DNA of 64,000 nucleotides from Ipomoea triloba. Lineage: Eukaryota; Streptophyta; Magnoliopsida; Solanales; Convolvulaceae. Each line of letters opens with the position of its first letter. The stretch's first letter is position 1. Location: contig NC_044925.1 of assembly GCF_003576645.1 (NCBI RefSeq), forward strand, positions 16,842,497 to 16,906,496, read 5' to 3'. Positions 55,563 to 64,000 of this stretch are shown one piece after another. The position numbers were made by a program, and so were the translations under genes. Below the pieces are notes generated by a model, which made no database searches, was not told the origin of the DNA, and worked only from the letters and a program-made list of their open reading frames with translations.

Positions 55563-57070
55563 TGACCAACAGAGGTGGGTTTTCGCCTACCACCGCCGCT
55601 AGCCACTCCTTTTTTCCCCTGTGGCGAGGGAATATTACCACCTTCCTTGTCCGATTCAAGATCCTTAAAGAAATCAGCAATTGGCACCTCCTTAGCCTTC
55701 TTCTTTTTACGTGATTTTTGCTTCTGTTTATCACCACTAACACCAAAAGCCGGAATCTCCTGATTTTCACACTCTTGATCACAAGATGTATTACCATCAT
55801 CCTTGGCCCCACCTTCCTCAACCGCATCAAACTCTTTATCTTTTAAATCCAACGAAGTGTTACAAACATTTTCCAAGTCCATAATGCTTGCATCCATAGC
55901 ATCTTTGTCCCCTTCCGCTAAGGAAATTTCGACTCCAACTCCACGTGATTCCTTTAAAGCTTCATTAGGACAAATGTCTTGTGAATCATTAGGAACACAC
56001 ATGGCTACTTTGTCTTCATTGGATAAAGAATCTCCATTCTGCTGCATCACACCATCCTTTTGCATGCTCACGCCATTTTCTAAATTCTCAACAATGGCTG
56101 AACTAGGACCTTCATACTGTGCATTCCCTTCTTCCTCTTCAGGCGTCCCTTCACTGTTTTGGACATTTGTTGCTAACCCCAGCCTGCGTTTAATATTTTC
56201 CTCTACTCTCCCCAAAGGGCAGTTAGCCAAGAAATGTTTATCACTACCACACCATGAGCAGAACACAAAGAAGTTTTCATACATCACTTTTTGCTCAACT
56301 TCAGTACTTCCGGGAAGTCTAAATAAGACTGATTTGCGAGGTTGAACTGAGCAATTAACATCAATTAGGACCCTAGCATATAAACCTCTTCTGTTATCAC
56401 TCGTATGGTCATCCATACAAATAGGTTTCCCAATTTTTGAAGCAATTTTACTCAGAGCATTCTTATGCCAACAAGGAATAGGCAAGTCGGGAAGCCTAAC
56501 CCACACTGGCATAGAGCAAAATTCATCGAAACCCAGCCCAACCCTCTCCTGAAAAACCTCCAAAATGAGGCGTTTTCCATATAATGAATATGGACCATTT
56601 GCAACAACTGCCTCACGATCCTCCTCTTTGAGAAATCTGAAAATAACATGACCGTTCGGCATTTTTTCCGGTGAGCATTGGACTTTCCAAGATTGGGAAA
56701 GTTGTCTAATAGCATACATTCCGGGAAACCTCCCTGCAAATCTGCCCATAAGACAATAACTCTTTTCTTCTTCAATATGGAACACATCATCTGTTCCGAG
56801 ATCAAAAATGTCCTCTCCCGAATCCATATGTGACAAGAGACACTCTTCTCTCTCTTGGTGTCGTTGAATAGGGTCCCTACTTGGGGTATGACCTAGGCTA
56901 TTCTTTGGATCCCACTTCCATTTTTGAACACCAAAAGGTTCCCTTCTCGGTTTATGAACAACATCCGAGTAAGTATCGGCGGATCCAAGGGACCGAGAAC
57001 CAGAGGAATTCTCACCATTAGGAACCAAGGTATTTTTTCCTCTATCACCTTCTTCTACACGATTAGCCAT
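55556..57070 (-). CDS. LINE ORF1: RNA-binding protein (DUF4283 plus zinc knuckle)
   Basis: This is a 504-residue intact frame. I take the ATG at 57070 (MANRVEEGDRG) because upstream codons lack an ATG. A DUF4283-type domain (MGRFAGRFPGMYAIRQ, VIFRFLKEEDREAVVANGPY, MPVWVRLPDLP) is followed by a zinc knuckle CSWCGSDKHFLANC, then an acidic low-complexity region and a basic tail (KQKQKSRKKKKAKE). It would coat the LINE RNA. Its stop overlaps the ORF2 start in ATGTTAA, which suggests termination-reinitiation for ORF2. Confidence 0.9.
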   Translation of the reverse strand: MANRVEEGDRGKNTLVPNGENSSGSRSLGSADTYSDVVHKPRREPFGVQKWKWDPKNSLGHTPSRDPIQRHQEREECLLSHMDSGEDIFDLGTDDVFHIEEEKSYCLMGRFAGRFPGMYAIRQLSQSWKVQCSPEKMPNGHVIFRFLKEEDREAVVANGPYSLYGKRLILEVFQERVGLGFDEFCSMPVWVRLPDLPIPCWHKNALSKIASKIGKPICMDDHTSDNRRGLYARVLIDVNCSVQPRKSVLFRLPGSTEVEQKVMYENFFVFCSWCGSDKHFLANCPLGRVEENIKRRLGLATNVQNSEGTPEEEEGNAQYEGPSSAIVENLENGVSMQKDGVMQQNGDSLSNEDKVAMCVPNDSQDICPNEALKESRGVGVEISLAEGDKDAMDASIMDLENVCNTSLDLKDKEFDAVEEGGAKDDGNTSCDQECENQEIPAFGVSGDKQKQKSRKKKKAKEVPIADFFKDLESDKEGGNIPSPQGKKGVASGGGRRKPTSVGQC

Positions 57071-57510
57071 GGTGGAACTTGTGAACAGTACGTTGCTCCC
57101 AAGTTCCTCACGGAACAAAAGTAAAGGTATAGAATTGTACCTTTAAACTTTCTCTTTTGCTAAACTGTCTACTCTTCTTTGATGCAGCAGCCAACCACTA
57201 GATCCACCAACTTAACTCCGAGAAAGTCAGACTTAGCAAATCTTTAACACTCCGCAGCGAAGAAACTCAAAACATAAACTGGATTTTTGTAACTTCTGGG
57301 TAGAACAAAGCTAACAAAAATCGTTGATAGATAATACAAGAAAACTTTAAGGATTGAATGGAAGATTTCACAAAGAACTGAAAGAACCTGACAAAAAAAA
57401 AAAAACGTATGGAACTCTAGAGAGAAGTCAGAGAACTTCTTTCTAGAGAGAGAACCTCTTACCACACGTAGTTGGTTAGCTAACTGGTTATCTTCATTAT
57501 GGTAAAAACT

Positions 57511-60500
57511 TGCAGAAGTATAGGACGGAAAATGAATATATACAAGCGGGAAAGCAGTTACAACAGAATAAAAGAGAGAAAAGACTTCAAAGCCCTTTTG
57601 GCTAATCTTGATTTGTTACTGTTGTGCACGTGTCCTCCAACACCCCCCGTAAGTTGGCATGCACATGCAAGTCTTGGGCAAGTTGGCATGCACATGCAAG
57701 TCTTGGATGCCCAACTTAGATGCAAAGGTTCTGAACATGTCAACCGGTAAAGGCTTCGTCAGACCATCTGCAATTTGGTTGGATGATGATACCGGCAGGA
57801 GCTTGATTAAGCCTTGAGACACTTTCTCACGAACGAGATGACAATCTATCTCGATGTGCTTCGTACGCTCGTGGAAAACGTGATTTTCGGCCATGGCGAC
57901 TGCCGATTTATTATCAAAAAACACAACAGCCAGCCTTTGCATTGTTGTCTGCAAATCTGCTAGTAAAAACATGATCCACTGGACTTCGCATACTGAATAC
58001 GCAAGGGCCCGGTATTCCGCTTCTGATGATGATATGGATACCGTCGCTTGCTTCTTGGATTTCCAAGATGTTAGCGCAGAGCCCAGGAATACACAGTATC
58101 CAGTGATAGAACGTCGGGTTTCGACGCATGCAGCCCAATCTGAGTCTGAGAAGACGTTTAGCTGCAGAACGTTATTCCTTGGATAAAATAGCCCCTGCCC
58201 AGGAGTGCTTTTGATGTACCGGAGCACCCTGTGAACCGCGCTCAGATGTTTGTCAGTTGGGGCATCTATGAACTGGCTTAGTTGCTGGACTGCGTAGAAG
58301 ATGTCTAGTCTTGTGGCTGTGAGGTAAAGCAACCGATCAACAAGTCTTCTATAACCGGTTATATCAATGAGGGCTTCACCGTCAGTGTGGTTAAGGTGGT
58401 GACCGGGGACCATGGGGGTATTCACTGGTTTACACTCAAGAAATCCAGCTTCTGATAAGATATCTAGAGCGTATTTTCTTTGACAAAGATTCAATCCCGA
58501 CTCATCCATTTTTGCTTCGATTCCTAGGAAGTATCCGAGTGTTCCCAGGTCCTTTATTTTGAAAGCATCATCTAGGAATGCTTTGAGGTCTGTGATCATG
58601 CATAGATTGGGGCTAGTGACCAGTATGTTGTCGACATATACAAGAACAGCGATGAAGTTGTTGTCTCGACCTCTTGTGAATAGGGAGGGATCAGCTTTTG
58701 ACTGGATAAAGCCCATGCTAGACAAAGCATTGTTCAGTTTTGCGTTCCACTGGCGGCTCGCCTGTTTAAGACCATATAGAGATCGAAGCAGCTTACATAC
58801 TTGATTTGGTGACTCAGTTTGGAACCCGGGAGGCAACGACATATAAACTTCCTCTGTTAAATCCCCATGCAAAAAAGCGTTATTGATATCTAGTTGATGG
58901 ATGTACCAACCTCTGGATGCTGCTGTTGCTAATAAAGTCCGGATCGTTGTGATTCTAGCAACCGGTGATAACGTTTCAATATAGTCAACCCCCAATTGTT
59001 GAGTATAGCCCTTTGCTACAAGACATGCTTTGTACCTTTCGACTGAACCATCGACTTTCATCTTGACTTTATATACCCACTTACAACCAATTGGTATCTT
59101 TCCAGCAGGTAAGGTGGTTAATTCCCATGTGTTGTTTTCTTGCAGGGCTCGAATTTCTACATTCATAGCTTCTTTCCAGTGATTACTCTTGATTGCCTGG
59201 TTGTAGGACTTTGGCTCATCCAATGGTGTCACAGCTATGGAAAACGCCTTGTGTGTTGGAGATAAGCCGTCAAAGGTAATGACTTTCGACAGCTGATGAG
59301 GAGAAGATCCTCTAGTGACCACAGCGTCACATAGATAATCTTGAAGCTTACTAGGAGCCCGTCTTTGCCTTTCAGACCGTCTTGGTTGGACGTTAAGATC
59401 TTGTTCATGTGAGGATTCATGTTGTATCTCTTCCTGCAAAACTTCATTGCTTATGTTAGGCAAGTCAATATAGAGAGACTGCTGGGATGGTGAGCTTCCA
59501 TAATCTGGTGTAACTAAGACTTCTCCGGGCAAAGCTTCATTTGGAGTATTTTCCCTATGAGCATTATCAACTGTGGGAGTGTCATTTATTGTGGCATTCG
59601 CAGGCTCATAGTGTAGAGGAGTGTCGATTGACATGGCTGGGAGTGAAGGGCCATTCGTTGCAGACTCCGGAGCACCTGTGGAAGTATCTGCAAAAGGGAA
59701 ATGTGATTCATAAAATTTCACATCTCTTGATGTAAAGATGGTCTTCTCATTCAGATCATACACTAAGTATCCCTTGATATGAGCCGGAATTCCAATAAAA
59801 ACACATTTCTTCGCTACGTTGTGCCATTTTGTGTTTGTGATTCGTCAAGTTAGCAGCATAACAAAGGCATCCGAAGACCCTAAGGTTCATCAAGTCTGGC
59901 TGTTTACCATAGAGTCTGTAATACCGGGTTGAGAGCTCAATGACTGGTGAAGGTAGTCTGTTTATGATGTAAACGGCATGCATCGCACACTGCCCCCAAA
60001 ACTCTAGAGGCAAAGAGGCCTGAAACCGAATTGATCTTGCCACATTGAGTATGTGCTGGTGTTTGTATTCCACAATGGCATTTTGTTGTGGTGTGTATGC
60101 ACAAGAACGCTGATGAATGATTCCCTTTTCAGCGAAAAAATCAACCATGTTGAATTCTGATCCATTATCTGTTCGGATTACCTTGATTAATGTTCCAAAC
60201 TAAGTCGAGACCATTGCATGAAACCCTTTTATAAAATGTCTAACCTCACTTTTGTTTTTCATTAAGTGCAGCCAAGTAAACCGGGAGTAGTCATCTACCA
60301 AGGTTAGAAAGTAGTGTTGCCCTTGCAAAGAACGGACTGGAAATGGTCCCCAAATGTCTGCATGAATCAGATCAAAGACTGCTATAGAAGATGTAACACT
60401 TAAGGGAAATGGAGACCTTTTATGTTTGGCAAGATTGCAAGCATCACAAGGAAAAACTTTATTAGCAGAAATTTTGAAATCATCCAACAAATGGAATTTA

Positions 60501-60895
60501 TTAACAGGGAAGTGGCCTAGTCTTTGGTGCCAAACTTCACGACTATTACATTGAGCCATTATACTACTATGAGCTGCACTTTGCTTCACTAGTGGATCCT
60601 TCATCAAATATAGACCATTTGTTTCTTTAGCTGTACCAACTGTCCTCCTAAGATTGTCCTTGATCAAGCACTGCTTGGATGTAAATGTCAGATTATAACA
60701 GCTATCTTGCAAGAGCTTACTCACAGAAATCAAATTAAACTTGAAAGATGGGATGTGAAGTACATCCTTTAACCATATTTGCTCATTCAGTTTAATGCTT
60801 CCTATATGTTCAACAGATATTGACTTCCCAGTTGGCAAACTCACATCAGCACCATGCATAATTCGAGAATCATTAAAGAAAATCAATTGAACATG
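57511..60895 (-). mobile_element. 5'-truncated copia element, minus strand
   Basis: On the minus strand the polypurine run ACGGGGGG (57650-57643) precedes a putative 3' LTR TGTTGGAGGACACG...TTCTGCA at 57642-57511 (132 bp, inferred). The coding part ends abruptly at about 60895 within protease, and no 5' LTR or gag is found to the right. The LINE target duplication lies only 15 bp from the LTR end. Confidence 0.75.
57616..60895 (-). pseudogene. Copia pol fragment (protease end, integrase, RT, RNase H), broken
   Basis: It reads from the end of protease (GADVSLPTGKS; FKFNLISVSKLL), the integrase finger (WHQRLGHFPVNK; CDACNLAKHKRS) and core, with a TAG at 60200-60202 just before the second catalytic Asp region, to AYTPQQNAIVEYKHQH. 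A frameshift lies near 59800. Reverse transcriptase follows with GCKWVYKVK and LDINNAFLHGDL, but the catalytic box is YVDN instead of YVDD and RLVAKG reads CLVAKG. RNase H (FSDSDWAACVETRRSITG; SSSEAEYRALA) completes it. The last residues run into the LTR. The YVDN change alone would disable the polymerase. Confidence 0.88.
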
Positions 60896-61040
60896 CTATA
60901 TGATCCGTATACAACATATCATGTCAAAGTGTCAAAGTATCATCTCCCAAGTATAGGATTTACCATAAAATACTAGAATATCATTATAAATCATACATAT
61001 CAACATAGTGGGTTTCAAAATATGGGAATATCCGAAATAT

Positions 61041-62766
61041 GAGTTTTTTCCCAAAATGGTCCATCAACTATTGCTCATTCTCAATTTTACATTTCGACTT
61101 TCAATTGCACCAAATGTGGTTTCTCGACTTTCAAAAACTCACCTAATTCAGTCCTCTGTTACATATTCAGTCTAATCAATGTTAAAATGGAGGGCATTTT
61201 CGTCCATTTACCTATTGTTAGCCTAATAAACATTGAGAAATAGTTGAGGGACCATTTTGAGAATAGTCGAGGGACCATTTTGGGAAAAAATCTTTTATAT
61301 ATTTCATTTTTGTTTATTTTCATTTTTTAGACTATCAAATTAGAATTTTTGTAGTTTTTTTCTCACAAATATAAATAGTTAAAATCGCACAATTCAACCT
61401 CAAAATTTTTAAATTTCTTTACAGACTTTTTCCTTCTATCTAAACATACAAACTATTCCTTTCAACTTTTACAATAAGTTCCATCAAATTCATAAACACT
61501 CATATACTTTTTATTTTTGTCTTTTTATGTTCGTAGACAATCAATCACTATGTATTACATTAAATATTATTTTTATCATTGAAAATAATATTATTATTTT
61601 TCGAGCTTAGGACACCCAAAGAGTGCAAAATGTAGGGAAAATGTTGGACCAAAAGGTAATTTTTTTAATGTAAACTTCTTGGCTGAGCTGAAAAGTAAAA
61701 TCTCGTCAATGTTTTTTACAGTATATCATGTATTTAATTTCAAAGTAAATATTAAATTTTATTTTAATTTGAATTATTTAAGATATTGTATGGCATTATA
61801 TGTTTTCATCTTTTTTTTTTATTAACACTTAATTATTAAGGCAAGTATAATTTATTTTGTATTGTGGACACATTATTTTTAATAATTTTGATTTAATTAA
61901 ATTATACCTTAATTATAAAAATCCTACCTAATAATTTTAGTATATTACACGGGACACAATAATTACTATAAAAAAATGTTTAATAATTTTATATTTGTAT
62001 TCAGCAATAAAATTAATAGTTAATTTTTAAGTCAATTATAAAATCTTTTGTACTGTACTGTGTGCACATTATTTTTAATTATTTGAGTTTAATAATATTA
62101 TATATTATTTATAAAAAATCCAAAGTAATATTTTTAGTACTACGGATGTGACTAAGAATTATTTTAATCGGTGCCTAATTGAAATTTTTGCAACACTGAT
62201 AATTAATAATTATTATTAATATTATTGCCTGATAAATATTTATGTTAATTCTCATTACCTTCTTCCGTTTGATTTTTATGATAATCTATATACATATGTT
62301 TATACGTGAGGTATAATATTATTTGCACAAAATAAATTATGCTTACATTGAGGTTGTATGTTTAGACAGGGGGAAAAAGTTTGTAGAGAAAGTTTAAAAT
62401 TTTGAGGTTGGATTGTGCGATTTTAACTATTTATATTTGTAAGAAAAAAATGTATAGTCTAATTTGATAGAGTCTAAAAAAATGAAATTAAACAAAAATG
62501 AAAGAAATAAAATAGTTTTTCCAAAATAGTCCCTCGACTATTCTCAAAATGGTCCATCAACTATTTCTCAATGTTTATTAGGCTAACAATAGGTAAATGG
62601 GCGAAAATGCCCTCCATTTTAACACTGAATAGACGGAATATGTAACGGAGGACTGAATTAGGTGAGTTTTTGAAAGTCGAGGGACCACATTTGGTGCAAT
62701 TGAAAGTCGAAATATAAAATTGAGAATGAGCAATAGTCGAGGGACCATTTTGAAAAAAAAAAACTC
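61041..62766. mobile_element. Non-coding DNA transposon with ~400-bp terminal inverted repeats
   Basis: The left arm (61041 to about 61455) and right arm (about 62350-62766) are imperfect reverse complements, from terminal GAGTTTTTT inward through TTAACACTGA-type, ATAGGTAAATGG and TTTAGACAGG phrases. The 0.9-kb centre is AT-rich without an ORF. A second right end lies at 1-180. No clear target duplication is visible. It is probably a non-autonomous Mutator-like element; the superfamily is a guess. Confidence 0.75.
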
Positions 62767-63174
62767 TGATAGAAATGACCACTTAGATTTTTCCCCTGTT
62801 TTATATGTTAATAATTAAAATTCCTTCATGTCTGGAGGAGACTCACCTTCAATTTTTTCCCCGGGTTGTGTCATTTTTCAATGACCTTCTCTTTGGATCT
62901 TGTGAGGGGACAAATGTAGTTAGAAGGGGTAGGTGGTCGAGCTCGTGTTTAAACGACTAGTCTCTTTGATGCATTTAGACACATAATTCGCTTAGAAGGG
63001 ATTCATGATTTATACAGATGAATTATTTCAAAATATTTAAAAGTTGTACCATGCATTGACATTGTTTTCGTGACGTAGGAGAAAGTGAAGAACCTTCTCT
63101 CAGATTGGTGATGAGTTTTCTTCTATTCTGATTAATTTTGTTAGGGAAAATGAGGTAGGATTTGGAGAAGAAGA
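62767..63174. other. Non-coding spacer
   Basis: Nothing recognised. Confidence 0.5.
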
Positions 63175-63302
63175 TATGTGTGTGTGTGTGTGTGTGTGTG
63201 TATGGAGTGTGTGTATATATATATATATATATATACACATACTCCATATATATATATACACATACTCCATACACACACACACACATACACACACACACAC
63301 AC
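63175..63302. repeat. Compound (TG)n-(TA)n-(AC)n microsatellite, palindromic
   Basis: The TG run, then TATGGAGTGTGTG, a TA run, TACACATACTCCATA twice and an AC run mirror each other. The whole 125 bp can fold on itself, with two possible pairings because the ACATACTCCATA arm is duplicated. Confidence 0.9.
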
Positions 63303-63552
63303 TAATATTAGTAACATACACATACTAGGTGGGTCATTGTTGGTCTGCCAATTTTGCATGCAATAAAAGTCAAAGCCCACCCTGTCCTTTTTTTTAAGGG
63401 TGGGACGGACTAGTCCGACATGTTAAGTTCATTTTAACGCCTCTAAAAAGAAATGTTACGGAAGGGGAAGGCATTGAACTCTAGTGCCCATCTCATTAGC
63501 ATAAACAACTTTTTAAAGTTTACAATTTAACAAACACAACTTATAAATAATT

Positions 63553-63635
63553 GCTAGTTTGCCCGAGAGGTTAAGGGGGAAGACTTAAGATCTTCTGCAC
63601 AAAAGTGCGCATGGGTTCGAGCCCCATAGCTAGCA
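63553..63635 (+). tRNA. tRNA-Leu (UAA)
   Basis: 83 nt, all arms by hand. The acceptor GCTAGTT/AGCTAGC has 7 pairs with one G-T. The D arm is CCC/GGG. The anticodon stem GAAGA/TCTTC has loop CTTAAGA (anticodon TAA). The long variable arm has stem GCAC/GTGC, and the T arm ATGGG/CCCAT has loop TTCGAGC. The discriminator base is A, as required for Leu. TTTT follows directly as an RNA polymerase III terminator. Upstream, CAACTTATAAATAA gives the CAA and TATA-like context of plant tRNA genes. The B box GGTTCGAGCCC is near consensus. It decodes UUA (and UUG by wobble). There is no intron. The sequence is nuclear in type, unlike the chloroplast trnL-UAA, which has a group I intron. Confidence 0.95.
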
Positions 63636-64000
63636 TTTTCTCGAGAAAAAGAAGCACAAGGATTTTTTCCCCGGTTTTATTTTGTTTTATTCTTCATTAA
63701 TGCATTAAACAGAATCATATAGTATAAAGACCTTTTCCGTACATAATTGAGTATGAATCTTTTTATTAAACGAGTTTCTTTTTTAGGTAAGATGCATGAA
63801 ATGTACGTTTTATGGATAAATCATAAATATATCATATAATATAGGAAGTTCAGTTTGTGTAGTAAAAATTAAAATGAAGTTTGAGGTATATAAGTATATT
63901 GGCTGCTTGGATACGAATTTTCTCTATAATTTAATTTAGGAATAAGGGTCAAATTTGCCACTAAACGTAACGCAAAAATGCAATCAGGCCACTCGACTTA
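63636..64000. other. Spacer; possible start of another inverted-repeat element
   Basis: 63636-63935 shows nothing recognised. From about 63941, AATAAGGGTCAAATTTGCCA and CAATCAGGCCACTCGACTTA resemble the ends of plant MITE-type elements, but the window stops and no partner arm is available. Confidence 0.3.

Larger units (their letters stand above)
51948..57495 (-). mobile_element. Full-length L1-type LINE with 18-bp target duplication
   Basis: AGCTAACTGGTTATCTTC occurs at 51948-51965 and 57478-57495, exactly flanking a 5,512-bp body that reads on the minus strand. The 5' leader lies at 57477-57071, then ORF1 (57070-55556), ORF2 (55562-52231) and a 3' UTR ending TAATAATATTTACCTTAAAG. The expected long A tail is missing or reduced to AAAG. 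The exact duplication argues for a fairly recent insertion. Confidence 0.9.

Noticed and set aside
63553..63635. A chloroplast-derived tRNA insertion
   Set aside because: Chloroplast trnL-UAA carries a group I intron and differs in its arms. The sequence here has no intron and has nuclear-type upstream and terminator signals.

Overview
The window is nuclear DNA of a flowering plant, most likely a eudicot. The evidence is a plant-type nuclear tRNA-Leu gene, AT-rich spacers, and a very dense load of plant LTR retrotransposons (Ty1/copia and Athila-like Ty3/gypsy), a plant L1-type LINE and an inverted-repeat DNA transposon. I see no intact host protein-coding gene. The species cannot be read from the sequence. 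Five assembly gaps (N runs) are present, and several repeats next to them look like assembly artefacts.

Layout. 1-180 is the right end of a long-TIR DNA transposon whose complete relative lies at 61041-62766. 181-2877 is the 3' end and 3' LTR of an Athila-like element (called family B here). 2878-7479 is old repetitive and AT-rich DNA with a 5'-truncated LINE insert. 7480-37502 is one nested block. A minus-strand family-B element has target duplication ATACC on both sides. It was entered by a plus-strand family-A Athila-like element (7713-31952), which was in turn entered by a 14.5-kb SIRE/Maximus-type copia element (11020-25526, target duplication ATAGG). 38986-43288 is a small copia element with ~120-bp LTRs. 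44404-49810 is a second family-A element lacking its 3' end. 51948-57495 is a full-length LINE flanked by an 18-bp target duplication. 57511-60895 is a 5'-truncated minus-strand copia element. The last 3 kb hold the TIR element, a palindromic microsatellite and a tRNA-Leu(UAA) gene, which is the only clearly functional host gene.

How the parts relate. The family-A and family-B elements contain no recognisable reverse transcriptase or integrase. Family A carries gag plus aspartic protease; family B carries a different long ORF. In both this is followed by an internal unit built like a plant gene: an array of nested palindromes centred on CACACGCGTGTG, a TATA-like run, a CT-rich leader, a GT-AG leader intron and an ATG opening an Athila-ORF1-like protein. 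The same palindromes sit upstream of the TATA box in their LTRs. They therefore look like non-autonomous elements with two promoters.

The SIRE-type element is the least decayed. It has gag-pol, a small ORF and a large env-position ORF, the latter two each preceded by their own TATA box. The heptamer TCGAGAG recurs at least 29 times across its LTR, spacers and all reading frames. These two patterns, the CACACGCGTGTG cassettes and the TCGAGAG saturation, are the main unexplained structures in the window.
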